Shown here piece by piece: positions 8,883-17,025 of a stretch of DNA of 64,000 nucleotides. Every line of letters begins with the position of its first letter. The first letter of the stretch is position 1. A program made the translations under genes and the position numbers. Source of the DNA: Actinomadura craniellae (lineage in GTDB: Bacteria; Actinomycetota; Actinomycetes; Streptosporangiales; Streptosporangiaceae); contig NZ_QLYX01000004.1 in NCBI RefSeq assembly GCF_003289645.1, positions 248,001 to 312,000 of the forward strand. Reading direction: 5' to 3'. Under the pieces are notes generated by a model. The model did not search any database, was not told where the DNA came from, and was given only the letters and a program-made list of their open reading frames with translations.

Positions 8883-8899
8883 CTAGAATCATTTTCTAG
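8883..8899. promoter_or_regulatory. Candidate TetR-type operator upstream of the acyl-CoA dehydrogenase
   Basis: CTAGAA and TTCTAG are 6-bp inverted arms separated by five bases, in an AT-rich patch 40 bases upstream of the dehydrogenase start and 39 before the divergent gene. Fatty-acid genes of actinobacteria are commonly controlled by TetR repressors (KstR, FadR types) at similar palindromes. The cognate regulator is not in this window. Confidence 0.4.
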
Positions 8900-8937
8900 T
8901 GTGTCGGGACTCGTCCCTTATGTCAGGCTTGGCCGTC

Positions 8938-9987
8938 ATGAGTCAGGTCTTCCACCAGCTGTGCGAAGAAACAGTCCAGGCCGCGCTGGTCGAGGATCAG
9001 TCCTTCGGCAGCGTCCTGCCACGCCTCATCGACGAGGCGCGGCACGTCCCCGCCCCCGTCCTCTCCGCGGCGCTGCCCCGGCTGGCGCAGGGCGTCGCGG
9101 AGGCGCCGCCGAACCTGGGCGGCTGGCTGGCGGTCTGCGCGGGAGCCTGGGTCGAGAACGGCGCCGACCCCGACCCCGTCGGCACCGCGATCGTCGACCG
9201 GCTGACCGAGGTGGCGGCCGCCGCGCTGGCCTTCGCCGACGCCTGGGAGGCGGCCACCGGCGACAAGCCCCCGCACATGCAGGAGGAGCAGCCCTCCCAG
9301 CACGCGCTCAACGTGGTCTCGCCCACACTCGGCGAGGGCGGCGTCCCCGCGATGATGGCGTGGTTCTCGCTGCCGCAGTTCGCCATGGGCGCCTGCACGG
9401 TGCTCGCCCGGGGGCCGCGAGTCCGGGCCGCGGTGACCGACCGGCCGTTGAAGATCCTCGCGGCCGAGCGGTCCGCGCGGTACTGGGGCCAGATGGACTA
9501 CGTGAAGGACCTGCTCCAGGTGCTGGACGACCACCCGCTGCTGGTCCTGGACCGGCAGACCCGGCGCGGCTGGATGGTCACGATCAGCGGGATCGGCGAC
9601 AACTTCCAGCTGCACACCCTGCTGGCCGCCGCGCTGGTGGACCGCCCGCAGGGCGTGCCCGGCCGGGCCCCCGACCCGCGCTGGGTCGCCGCCTCCGGCG
9701 ACGGCGACCTCCAGCCCGACACCCCGTCGGTGGTCGGCTGGTGGAACCTGGTGGACGCGCGCGGCGGATGGATCTGGAACGAGGGCGTGCCCGCGGACAT
9801 CCCGGAGGTCAACGGCGTCCGGGTGGTGGTGCTCGACCCGCCGGCCTACGAGCGGGTGTGGAGCCCGGGCCGGCGGTTCCCGCTGATGCCCGGCTCGCTC
9901 ACGGTGAACGGCACCTACACCGCCGACGAGCTGGCCGGCTGGTGGCCGCACATCGCCCCCGCACGGTCTCCCGGGCGCTCCGGCTGA
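8938..9987 (+). CDS. Conserved actinobacterial protein of unknown function
   Basis: 349 residues from ATG 8938 (MSQVFHQLCEE); in-frame ATGs at 8899 and 8920 are alternatives and none has a convincing ribosome-binding site. I do not recognise a domain. It is soluble, with helical acidic N-terminal two thirds and a Trp-rich C-terminal part (WVAASGDGDL, GWWNLVDARGGWIWNEG). There is no signal peptide or membrane segment. Codon positions show strong GC3 bias as expected of a real gene. It is divergent from the acyl-CoA dehydrogenase and convergent with the PP2C-like gene. Confidence 0.75.
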   Translation: MSQVFHQLCEETVQAALVEDQSFGSVLPRLIDEARHVPAPVLSAALPRLAQGVAEAPPNLGGWLAVCAGAWVENGADPDPVGTAIVDRLTEVAAAALAFADAWEAATGDKPPHMQEEQPSQHALNVVSPTLGEGGVPAMMAWFSLPQFAMGACTVLARGPRVRAAVTDRPLKILAAERSARYWGQMDYVKDLLQVLDDHPLLVLDRQTRRGWMVTISGIGDNFQLHTLLAAALVDRPQGVPGRAPDPRWVAASGDGDLQPDTPSVVGWWNLVDARGGWIWNEGVPADIPEVNGVRVVVLDPPAYERVWSPGRRFPLMPGSLTVNGTYTADELAGWWPHIAPARSPGRSG

Positions 9988-9991
9988 CCCC

Positions 9992-10750
9992 TCACCGGCG
10001 GGTGAGCAGGACCGCCGTCGCGTCGTCGTACCGCTTCCCCCGCGGCCCCGGCGGCAGCTCCGCCTCCGCGGCCCGGGTGCGCCGGATCACCTCCGCCGGC
10101 CCGTACCGGTCGAGCAGGTCGAGCAGGTCGCGCCAGCCGAGCAGCCCGAAACGCTCGACCAGCCGGGCCGCGCCGTCCGACAGCAGCGCGGCCCGCCGGA
10201 CGCCGGTGGCGGACCCGGTGACCGCCTGGTGGGCGGCCTCCGGGCGGGTGCTCGCCACCCAGAAGCCGCCAGGTGCGTTGCGGGCCGCGCGGACGGCCTC
10301 GGCGGTGTAGGCGGGCAGCCGGTCGACCCGGTCGTCCCGGATCACCGCAGGCTCCGCCGCGCCGAGGTCGAGGACGATCGGGGAGTCGGCGAGCACCAGC
10401 CAGTCGAACTCCCCGGCCTCCCCGTCCCGGTGCCGCAGGATCGCCACGGCGGCGGACGGGCTGTCGGGGTCGTCCAGGTCGCACTCCGGGTGGGCGGCGC
10501 GGACGGCCTCGATGGCGCCGGCCAGCAGGTCGGGCAGCGGCTCGTGCCGCTCGGCGGCCAGGCCGCCGGCCAGCGCCCCGGCCAGCCGGCGCACCAGCCA
10601 GCCCGGCCCGTGCGCGCACCCCCCGTCCACCCCCGGCCGGGGGGTCGCCCCATCGAGCACGACCGCCCAGCCCGGGCCGGTCACCGCGTAGTCCTCGTTG
10701 CGGCGGCCCGGGGTGGGCTCGCTGGCCTGGACGATCAGCATTCCCTCCAT
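9992..10750 (-). CDS. PP2C-family serine/threonine phosphatase-like protein
   Basis: 252 residues from ATG 10750 (MEGMLIVQASEP). PPM/PP2C stations are recognisable: NEDYAVTGPGWAVVLDGAT (metal-binding Asp-Gly), SDGAARL, and the C-terminal YDDATAVLL. It is shorter than full PP2C enzymes, so some loops are missing. The conserved aspartates suggest activity. It is divergent from a second PP2C-type gene 62 bases away; both could act on anti-sigma antagonist phosphoproteins, but no partner is proven. Confidence 0.75.
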   Translation of the reverse strand: MEGMLIVQASEPTPGRRNEDYAVTGPGWAVVLDGATPRPGVDGGCAHGPGWLVRRLAGALAGGLAAERHEPLPDLLAGAIEAVRAAHPECDLDDPDSPSAAVAILRHRDGEAGEFDWLVLADSPIVLDLGAAEPAVIRDDRVDRLPAYTAEAVRAARNAPGGFWVASTRPEAAHQAVTGSATGVRRAALLSDGAARLVERFGLLGWRDLLDLLDRYGPAEVIRRTRAAEAELPPGPRGKRYDDATAVLLTRR

Positions 10751-10812
10751 GCCGGAAATGGTCTCAGCAGGTCGATCGGGGTAGGGAAGCCTGGATCGGA
10801 GAACCTGCCTCG

Positions 10813-12036
10813 ATGGGACGAGCGGTGGAGAGCACGGGCGAGCGGATGCTCGGCGGACTGCTGGAGGACTGTCACCTGGCCGCCATGGAGGACCTGCCGC
10901 GCCTGGCCGCCGGGCACGCGGCACCGGCCGGCCTCGCCGACCCCACGATCCATGTGGCCGACCTGCAGAAGAAGTTCCTGGTCCCGCTGCCCGGCCAGTG
11001 CGGCCGGGACGGGAAGCCACTGCGGGAGATCTCCATCGACGTCACCATGGCGGGACGGGCCTTCCGCAACGTGGAGATCGTCCGGGTCCGCGACGACGAC
11101 GCCCCCGGCTCGGCACGGCTGTGGGTGCCGCTGCTGGACGGCACCGAACGGCTCGGGGTGCTCGGGGTGACCGTGCCCGCCGACGACGAGGAGGCGCTCT
11201 GCCGGGCCGCGTACCTGGCCTCCCTCATCGCCCTGCTGGTGACCAGCAAGCGCAACTACAGCGACACCTACCAGAGCCTGGTGCGGACCGAGCCGATGAC
11301 CCTCTCCGCCGAGGTGCTGTGGAACCTGATGCCGATCGGCACCTTCGCCAACGACCGGGTGGTGGTCAGCGCCGCCCTGGAGCCGGCCTACGCCGTCGGC
11401 GGGGACGCCTACGACTACGCCATGCGGGGCGACACGCTGCACCTGGCGATCTTCGACGCGATGGGGCACGACACGGCCGCCGGGCTGACCGCCAGCATCG
11501 CCATGGGCGCCTGCCGCAACGGCCGCCGGCTGGGCATGGACCTGACCTCGACCGCCGAGTCCGTCGACCACGCCATCGCCGGGCAGTTCGCCGGCGAGCG
11601 GTTCGCCACCGGCGTCCTCGGCGTGCTGGACGTCGGGGCCGGCGAACTGGCCTGGGTCAACCGCGGCCACCACCCGCCGCTGCTGCTGCGCCGCGGGCGC
11701 CGGGTCCCGCTGCCGGAGGAGCAGGTGGAGCCGCCGATGGGGCTCGGGTTGCCGCAGACCCCCACCACGATCCGGTACCAGCTCGAACCCGGCGACCGGG
11801 TGCTGTTCTACACCGACGGGATCATCGACGCGCAGAACCCCGCCGGGGAGCGCTTCGGCCTGGAGCGGTTCATCGACTTCGTCCTCCGCCGGGAGGCCGA
11901 CGGGCTGCCCGCCCCGGAGACGCTGCGCCGGCTGGTCCTGACCATCCTGGAGTACCAGCACGAGCGGCTCCAGGACGACGCCACCGTGCTGATGGTCGAG
12001 TGGCGCACCCAGGAGGAGCAGCGCCTCACCTTCTGA
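10813..12036 (+). CDS. SpoIIE/RsbU-type PP2C phosphatase with N-terminal sensor-like region
   Basis: 407 residues from ATG 10813. The first 180 or so residues form a GAF-like region (IVRVRDDDAPGSARLWVPLLDG, LGVLGVTVPADDEE). The C-terminal SpoIIE domain shows AVGGDAYDYA, LAIFDAMGHDTAAGLTAS, FATGVLGVLDV, VNRGHHPPLLLRRG, VLFYTDGIIDAQN and LQDDATVLMVEW. Such enzymes dephosphorylate anti-anti-sigma factors in partner-switching stress pathways. An anti-sigma-like ATPase is encoded 0.8 kb downstream. Confidence 0.9.
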   Translation: MGRAVESTGERMLGGLLEDCHLAAMEDLPRLAAGHAAPAGLADPTIHVADLQKKFLVPLPGQCGRDGKPLREISIDVTMAGRAFRNVEIVRVRDDDAPGSARLWVPLLDGTERLGVLGVTVPADDEEALCRAAYLASLIALLVTSKRNYSDTYQSLVRTEPMTLSAEVLWNLMPIGTFANDRVVVSAALEPAYAVGGDAYDYAMRGDTLHLAIFDAMGHDTAAGLTASIAMGACRNGRRLGMDLTSTAESVDHAIAGQFAGERFATGVLGVLDVGAGELAWVNRGHHPPLLLRRGRRVPLPEEQVEPPMGLGLPQTPTTIRYQLEPGDRVLFYTDGIIDAQNPAGERFGLERFIDFVLRREADGLPAPETLRRLVLTILEYQHERLQDDATVLMVEWRTQEEQRLTF

Positions 12037-12108
12037 TCCGGGGTGAACCCGGCCGCGGGTTCGGCCGTCCATCCAGGTGACGATCTTGCTCGACGACCGG
12101 AAGGCGCC

Positions 12109-12864
12109 GTGCCGTTCACCCTGAGCCACCCCGCCGCCGTCCTCCCGTTCGCCCGCGGCCCGCTGGTGCCGTCCGCGCTGGTGATCGGGGCGATGGCGCC
12201 CGACCTCCCCTACTTCGCCTTCCTGATGGAGTACCGCGGGGTGACGCACCGGCAGCCCTGGGCCTTCCCCGCCGCCCTCGGCATCGGGCTGGCCGCGTAC
12301 GCCGTGTTCCACCTGTGCTGGAAGCGCCCGCTGATCGCGCTGTCCCCGTCCTGGCTGCGGCGGCGGCTACCCGCCCCCGGCCCCGCCTTCACCCGGTGGG
12401 TGCTCCCGTCCCTGCTGTTCGGGACGGCCACCCACCTGTTCTGGGACGCCTTCACGCACAGCGCGCACGGCTTCACCGGCCTGCTGCCCTGGCTCGTCAC
12501 CCACTCCTACGCGGGCCTGCCGGTGCACAAGTGGCTCCAGTACGGGAGCGGGGCGGGCGGCGCGCTGTTCATCTGCTGGTGGCTGGCCCGCTGGGCGCGC
12601 ACCACCCCGCCCCGCGCCGACGCCCCGCCCGGCCTCTCCCCCACCACCCGGCGCCGCGTCCTGGCCTGGTCGGCCGCGGCCACCGCCCTCGGCGGCCTGC
12701 TCGGCGCGGTCACCCTGGTCGACCCCGCCGAGCAGAGCCCGGCGAGCACCCTCTACATCGCCGTGGTCAACGGCGTCCTGTCCACCGTCGCCACCGCCGC
12801 CCTCGCCCTCACCGTCTACTCCCTGTGGTGGCACCGCTCCGCCGCCCCGGGCTCACGCCCTTAA
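12109..12864 (+). CDS. DUF4184 family membrane protein
   Basis: 251 residues from GTG 12109, preceded by GGAAGG. The family's N-terminal motif is present (FTLSHPAAVLPF, GAMAPDLPYF), with HLFWDAFTHSAHGF further in; these His/Asp residues resemble those of membrane-bound hydrolases of the YdjM/DUF457 type. There are about six transmembrane segments. The function of the family is unknown. Its 3' end overlaps that of the convergent ATPase gene by 12 bases. Confidence 0.85.
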   Translation: MPFTLSHPAAVLPFARGPLVPSALVIGAMAPDLPYFAFLMEYRGVTHRQPWAFPAALGIGLAAYAVFHLCWKRPLIALSPSWLRRRLPAPGPAFTRWVLPSLLFGTATHLFWDAFTHSAHGFTGLLPWLVTHSYAGLPVHKWLQYGSGAGGALFICWWLARWARTTPPRADAPPGLSPTTRRRVLAWSAAATALGGLLGAVTLVDPAEQSPASTLYIAVVNGVLSTVATAALALTVYSLWWHRSAAPGSRP

Positions 12865-13299
12865 CCTCGCCCAAACGATCTTGCCCCCGGACGGCAGCGG
12901 GGTGACGCCGCAGCACGTGGACAGGGCCTTGACGATGACCAGCCCGCGCCCCCCGTTGTCGTCGAAGTTCTCCTCCCGCAGGTCCAGGTCCTCGGGCCGC
13001 AGCTCGGTGACCGGCGCGGGCTCTCGCGGGAGGCCCGGATCGGTGTCGGCGACCCCCACCGCCAGGCCGATCTCGTCCCGTCGGCAGAGCACGGTGATGC
13101 ATCCGCCCCGGGGACTGACCGCCACCGCGTTCGCGACCAGCTCGCTCAGGATCAGCCGGGCGTCGTAGCGGGCGTCCTCGCCCAGCCCCCAGCAGATCAG
13201 CCGCTGCTCGACCAGGCTCCAGGCCAGCCCCGCGCTGGCCGGGGACGCCGCCATCGGCATCCGCAACTCGTCCGGGCTCTTGGCCTCGGTGGAGGTCAC
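12853..13299 (-). CDS. Anti-sigma-factor-like ATP-binding protein (HATPase_c_2)
   Basis: 148 residues from GTG 13299. GHKL ATPase boxes are visible: N-box ELVANAV, G1 box VGVADTDPGLP, and G2 box GGRGLVIVKAL. It resembles RsbW/SpoIIAB kinases and the stand-alone ATPases that accompany XRE-DUF397 clusters in actinomycetes. The XRE-DUF5753 gene lies divergently 319 bases away, matching that association. The target sigma factor or partner is unknown. Confidence 0.87.
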   Translation of the reverse strand: MTSTEAKSPDELRMPMAASPASAGLAWSLVEQRLICWGLGEDARYDARLILSELVANAVAVSPRGGCITVLCRRDEIGLAVGVADTDPGLPREPAPVTELRPEDLDLREENFDDNGGRGLVIVKALSTCCGVTPLPSGGKIVWARLRA

Positions 13300-13618
13300 G
13301 AGACCACCGCCCGGCGTCCGGGACGGGGCTTCTCGGGGGGAACGGAGTGTTCGGGTGGGGTCGCTCGCAGTATCGTCGTCACTGCCTCTCCCTGGAGGGG
13401 TGGAGCCGCGCGACCGGGCCAGGCCGTCAATCCGAAACCCGGTCGCGCGGCGGCTTCCGCGCGGGTGGTTATCCACAGTTCGCGTATTCGCTCGTAACCG
13501 CGCCACTACTCCCGGATACTTACACAGGGCTGCATCAACCCGCTAGTGAAACACAAGGATTGCAAATCACTAGTAGGATTTTCTCTGGGCAGCCGGTGAT
13601 CCCCTCCGAGGAGAGCAG
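13300..13618. promoter_or_regulatory. Divergent intergenic region with a 7-bp inverted repeat
   Basis: 319 bases without a gene, lower in GC in its right half. CTAGTGA (13543-13549) and TCACTAG (13567-13573) form a perfect inverted repeat spaced by 17 bases. They sit about 45 bases before the XRE regulator's start, beside a TTGCAA that could be a -35 element. This is a reasonable autoregulatory operator for the XRE protein, by position only. Confidence 0.4.
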
Positions 13619-14476
13619 ATGGCGAAGCAGACCCGTCCACCCACGGCACGCCTGCGCAGGCTGGCGGGCGAACTACTCGCACTCCGCCAGCACGCGGGCC
13701 TGAGCAGGGACGACGTCAACGAGCGCTCGGGCATCAACCCGGCGACCCTCTACCGCATCGAGGTGGCGAGGTCCCGCCCCCAGGCCAGGACGCTCAAGAC
13801 GCTGCTGGACCTGTACGAGGTCGACCAGGACAGGCGGGACGCGCTGACGCTCCTGTTCCGCGAGTCCGGACAGCGGAACTGGCTCCTGTCCTACCCCGCG
13901 GACCTGCCCGAGCGGTACAGCACCTACATCTCATTCGAGTCCGAAGCCCACACATCCCTGACCTTCGGAGCAACCCTCGTCCCAGGGCTGCTTCAAACCG
14001 AGGACTACGCCCGCGCCGTCATCAGAGGCCTTCTCCCGGAGATCACCTCAGAAGAGGTGGAACAACGAGTCGAAGCTCGCATGCGACGGCAAACGATTCT
14101 GGACAGGGAAAACCCTCTGCGACTTTGGGCCATCGTGGACGAGGCCGCGCTTCGACGTCAGGTAGGCAGCCCCCAAGCCATGAATGCGCAGATCGCCCAT
14201 CTCCGGGAATCCATGGACCGGCCGGAGGTGACGCTCCAGGTACTCCCCTTCGAGGCAGGGCCCCACCCGGCGATGCTCGGAGAGTTCATCATCCTCAAGT
14301 TCGAGGGGGCCATCGCGCCCGATATCGTCTATATCGATGGCCTTGCTGGAGACTTGTTCGTGGATGATGCTCCCAGTATCGCGCGTTACATCAGAGCTTT
14401 TGAGCACCTCCGGGCCATCGCCTCCAGTCCGGCAGCCACGCACAAGATCCTTGCCACCCTGGCCAGGGATGCCTGA
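13619..14476 (+). CDS. XRE-family regulator with DUF5753 domain
   Basis: 285 residues from ATG 13619, preceded by GAGGAGAGCAG. Residues 10-70 form an XRE helix-turn-helix (LRQHAGLSRDDVNERSGINP, LYRIEVARSRP). The rest is DUF5753, with FGATLVPGLLQTEDYARAV, RMRRQTIL, ALRRQVGS and VLPFEAGPHPAMLGEFIIL. These regulators act with DUF397 proteins and ATPases in Streptomyces development (the WhiJ type). Two DUF397 genes follow directly. Confidence 0.93.
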   Translation: MAKQTRPPTARLRRLAGELLALRQHAGLSRDDVNERSGINPATLYRIEVARSRPQARTLKTLLDLYEVDQDRRDALTLLFRESGQRNWLLSYPADLPERYSTYISFESEAHTSLTFGATLVPGLLQTEDYARAVIRGLLPEITSEEVEQRVEARMRRQTILDRENPLRLWAIVDEAALRRQVGSPQAMNAQIAHLRESMDRPEVTLQVLPFEAGPHPAMLGEFIILKFEGAIAPDIVYIDGLAGDLFVDDAPSIARYIRAFEHLRAIASSPAATHKILATLARDA

Positions 14477-14492
14477 GTGAAAGGGGCACAGA

Positions 14493-14702
14493 ATGCACAT
14501 CTCCGACCTGCCTGATGCTGTATGGCGTAAAAGCACCCGCAGCAGCGGAAACGGCGCCTGCGTCGAAGTCGCCGACCTGACCAAGGCCATCGCCATCCGC
14601 GACAGCAAAGACCCCGACGGCCCCACGCTCACCCTCCCCGCCCCCGCCTTCGCAACCCTGATCACCCGGCTCAAGCACAACGATCCACTGGCCAGGCCCT
14701 AA
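14493..14702 (+). CDS. DUF397 small protein, copy 1
   Basis: 69 residues. DUF397 motifs: AVWRKSTRSSGNGACVEVADL, AIRDSKDPDGPTLTLP and LITRLKHNDPLARP. It starts 16 bases after the XRE gene with GAAAGGGG upstream, so the two are probably co-transcribed. Members are thought to bind or antagonise the neighbouring XRE-DUF5753 regulator. It is 80-90 percent identical to copy 2, showing a local duplication. Confidence 0.92.
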   Translation: MHISDLPDAVWRKSTRSSGNGACVEVADLTKAIAIRDSKDPDGPTLTLPAPAFATLITRLKHNDPLARP

Positions 14703-14801
14703 CGACGGCGAACCGGCACCGCACAATGATCCTTCCCCGAGAGGGGGCGCGGCCGGTACCGATGCCTCGGGGAGGCTTCTGGCCTCACTTTGAGACATGC
14801 C

Positions 14802-14907
14802 TTAAAAGGGCGGCCAGTCCGAGTCGGAGGAGGTGTGCCCTGGCCCAGTTTCCGGCTCCGTATCTCCAACGGCCAGCGCCGGTCGATGACAGCCGCGGCC
14901 TCCTTAA
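14802..14907 (-). pseudogene. Decayed 3' end of the zinc-ribbon-like gene found intact at 15402-15821
   Basis: The minus-strand bases match the last 35 or so codons of the downstream gene: KEAAAVIDRRWP is conserved and the stop codon is retained as TAA instead of TAG. Homology stops just before DUF397 copy 2. The intact gene's first 100 codons are missing. It is therefore a relic of the duplication that produced two DUF397 copies. An open frame still reads through it but has no start in the original place. Confidence 0.8.
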
Positions 14908-14922
14908 CGAGAGGGCCACAAG

Positions 14923-15132
14923 ATGCACATCCCGGAACTGTCAAGCGCGGCATGGCGCAAGAGCAGCCGCAGCGGCGGAAACGGCAACTGCATCGAAGTC
15001 GCCAACCTCACCACGGCCATCGCCATCCGCGACAGCAAAGACCCCGGCGGCCCCACGCTCACCCTCCCCGCCTCCGCCTTCGCAACCCTGATCACCCGGC
15101 TCAAGCACGGCGATCCACTGGCCAGGCCCTGA
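14923..15132 (+). CDS. DUF397 small protein, copy 2
   Basis: 69 residues, nearly identical to copy 1 (AAWRKSSRSGGNGNCIEVANL, AIRDSKDPGGPTLTLP, LITRLKHGDPLARP). GAGAGGG lies ahead of the ATG. The similarity with copy 1 continues about 40 bases past the stop codon. It probably has the same antagonist/partner role as copy 1. Two slightly different copies could give different affinities for the XRE protein; that is inference. Confidence 0.92.
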   Translation: MHIPELSSAAWRKSSRSGGNGNCIEVANLTTAIAIRDSKDPGGPTLTLPASAFATLITRLKHGDPLARP

Positions 15133-15280
15133 CGCCGGCGAACCGACACCGCACCGTGAACTGCCGGAAGCGGCTCACGCCATCGCGCCGGTTCCAAGGC
15201 GTGTATCGAAGTGGGCCAGGTGCCGATGGTGCTGGTTCGCTCGCGCAGGACCGGGCCGCCCTGCCCAAAAGCCTGCACCG

Positions 15281-15332
15281 GTGATCGTTGAGGATGGGCG
15301 GTGCCAGGGCACCGCCCATCCTCAACGATCAC
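15281..15332. terminator. Perfect 25-bp inverted repeat with a 2-base centre
   Basis: Bases 15281-15305 and 15308-15332 are exact reverse complements. The ends read GTGATCGTT and AACGATCAC. It lies between convergent genes (DUF397 copy 2 and the zinc-ribbon-like gene) and so fits a bidirectional terminator. The outer sequence resembles the hairpin at 2842-2893. Confidence 0.75.
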
Positions 15333-15401
15333 GCGGGCAAGGGGTCGGAGACCGACGTCGGTGGTGCCGCGGGGGCTGCCGGCCTCACGTTGAGACAGGC
15401 G

Positions 15402-15821
15402 CTAGAAGGGCGGCCAGTCCGAGTCCGGGGAAGGCCTGCCCTGAACCCGGTGGTTCGAGCCTCGCTTCTCCACCGGCCAACGCCGGTCGATGACGGCCGC
15501 GGCCTCCTTGCAGGCTTGGCAGGCGTCGTCCCAGTGCGGCACCCACGGGTAGGGCGAGGCGGACACGGCATCTTGCCGGACACCACAAAGAGTCGTGCCG
15601 AAGTACCCGTAAGCATGGGAAACACCGGCGGGCAATCCCGTACCGGTGGCCCGTTCCCAGCGCAGGCGCATGGGCTCGTACGTCGGTCGCGAGACCTCCT
15701 GCGGGCCGATCCCCAGAAAGGTCAACGCATAGCACCAAGAGCACAACCACACCTGCTCCCGCTGGAGAGCCGGATCTGTCGGCACCTGCCGCATTTCGTG
15801 GTCGCACACATCACAGAGCAT
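15402..15821 (-). CDS. Small Cys-rich protein of unknown function, possible zinc ribbon
   Basis: 139 residues from ATG 15821. CDVCDHEM near the N-terminus and LCSWCYAL at residue 28 or so look like paired CxxC knuckles; CQAC occurs near the C-terminus. I do not recognise a named family. A truncated copy of its 3' end lies at 14802-14907, so this gene was part of the DUF397 duplication and may be functionally tied to that cluster. Confidence 0.75.
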   Translation of the reverse strand: MLCDVCDHEMRQVPTDPALQREQVWLCSWCYALTFLGIGPQEVSRPTYEPMRLRWERATGTGLPAGVSHAYGYFGTTLCGVRQDAVSASPYPWVPHWDDACQACKEAAAVIDRRWPVEKRGSNHRVQGRPSPDSDWPPF

Positions 15822-15919
15822 GGCCTAATCCTCGAACACGACCACCGGCCTCAGCGGCCATACGGGCACCTCGGCAGGAGGTCCGAACGGCACCCGGCCG
15901 AGGGGCGGCGGCATCGGTG

Positions 15920-16675
15920 TCAGCGGCGGGCCGCGGGGCGGGCGGGTTTGGTGGCTTGCACGATGGCCGAGCGCAGGCCCTGGCCGGCGTCGGCGGTGGG
16001 GGTGATCCGGATATCGGTGAAACCGGTGGTGGTGAGGAGGTGCCGGTACTCGTCGGCCGTGAGGGTGCCGTTGGCGCAGCCGACTTGCTGTTCGGCGGCG
16101 GCACGTCGGGCGGGGTCGAGGTCCGGATCGGCGATGACGTCGCTGATGCCGAGGCGTCCGCCGGGGCGCAGGACCCGGAGGGCCTCGGCGAGGACGCGGG
16201 CCTTGTCGGTGGACAGGTTGACGACGCAGTTGGAGATGACGACGTCGACCGTCGCGTCGGGCAGGGGGACGTCCTCGATGTGGCCGTGCAGGAACTCGAC
16301 GTTGGCGGCACCGGCCTGGGCGGCGTTGGCGCGGGCAAGGGCGAGCATGTCGGGGCTGGCGTCCAGCCCGTAGACGCGGCCGGCGGGGCCAACGCGGCGG
16401 GCCGACAGCAGGACGTCGAGGCCGCCGCCGGAGCCGAGGTCGAGCACGGTCTCCCCGGGGGCCGGGTCGGCGACGGCGAGGGGGTTGCCGCAGCCGAGGC
16501 TGGCGCGCAGCGCGGCCTCGGGCGCTTCGGCGCCGGTGTAGGCGGCGGGGCCGAAACAGCCCTCCGCACCGGACCCGGCCTCGCCGTCCAGCGGGGTGCC
16601 GCCCGCTATGGCGAGCCGGGCGAGGCCGGAGTAGCGCTGGACGGTCAAGTCCCGGCGCGCGTCGGAGTCGGTCAT
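15920..16675 (-). CDS. arsM: Arsenite S-adenosylmethionine methyltransferase ArsM
   Basis: 251 residues from ATG 16675. The SAM-binding motif is VLDLGSGGGLDVLL. Cysteines expected to bind As(III) are in place: C40 (GCFG), C62 (GCGNP), C150 (SNCVVNLS) and C200 (GCANG). The enzyme methylates arsenite to mono-, di- and trimethyl species in the cytoplasm. Its ATG overlaps the stop of arsR (ATGA), so it is coupled to that regulator. Confidence 0.93.
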   Translation of the reverse strand: MTDSDARRDLTVQRYSGLARLAIAGGTPLDGEAGSGAEGCFGPAAYTGAEAPEAALRASLGCGNPLAVADPAPGETVLDLGSGGGLDVLLSARRVGPAGRVYGLDASPDMLALARANAAQAGAANVEFLHGHIEDVPLPDATVDVVISNCVVNLSTDKARVLAEALRVLRPGGRLGISDVIADPDLDPARRAAAEQQVGCANGTLTADEYRHLLTTTGFTDIRITPTADAGQGLRSAIVQATKPARPAARR

Positions 16676-17025
16676 CGCTGGTCTCCCGGGGTGGGCTCGC
16701 AGGTGGGCGGGGCGGGCACGGGACGGCCCATGACGACGTCGGCGGCGGTGGGGAAACAGGCGACACAGGCGTCGTTGATCCGGTAGAAGGCCGCGGTGCC
16801 CCGGCGTTCCACGAGCACGAACCGGACCTCGGCGAGGACCTTGAGGTGCGCGGAGACGGTCGACTGGCCGACCGCGACGGCCTCGACGATCTCTCCGACG
16901 GTCAGTGCCCCGCCGTGCCGGGCGAGCAGCGAGACGATCTGGATCCTGGTGGCGTCGGCGAGCGCCTTGAACCACGAGGCGTACTCCGCGGCCGTGGGCC
17001 GGTCGAGCGGTTCTACCCTATTCAT
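16672..17025 (-). CDS. arsR: ArsR-family regulator, copy next to arsM
   Basis: 117 residues. The winged helix is FKALADATRIQIVSLLARHGG ... VGEIVEAVAVGQSTVSAHLKVL, typical ArsR/SmtB. It lacks the CxC of classical ArsR; instead a CVAC pair lies late in the chain (INDACVACFP), suggesting a different As(III) site. No Shine-Dalgarno sequence precedes ATG 17025, and TATCGT lies 9 bases upstream, so the message may be leaderless. A 29-bp palindrome covers the start codon. Confidence 0.9.
   Translation of the reverse strand: MNRVEPLDRPTAAEYASWFKALADATRIQIVSLLARHGGALTVGEIVEAVAVGQSTVSAHLKVLAEVRFVLVERRGTAAFYRINDACVACFPTAADVVMGRPVPAPPTCEPTPGDQR

Noticed and set aside
14699-14953. An 84-codon minus-strand frame through the truncated relic
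   Set aside because: It starts outside the homologous part and shares only the last codons with the intact gene; treated as a pseudogene remnant.
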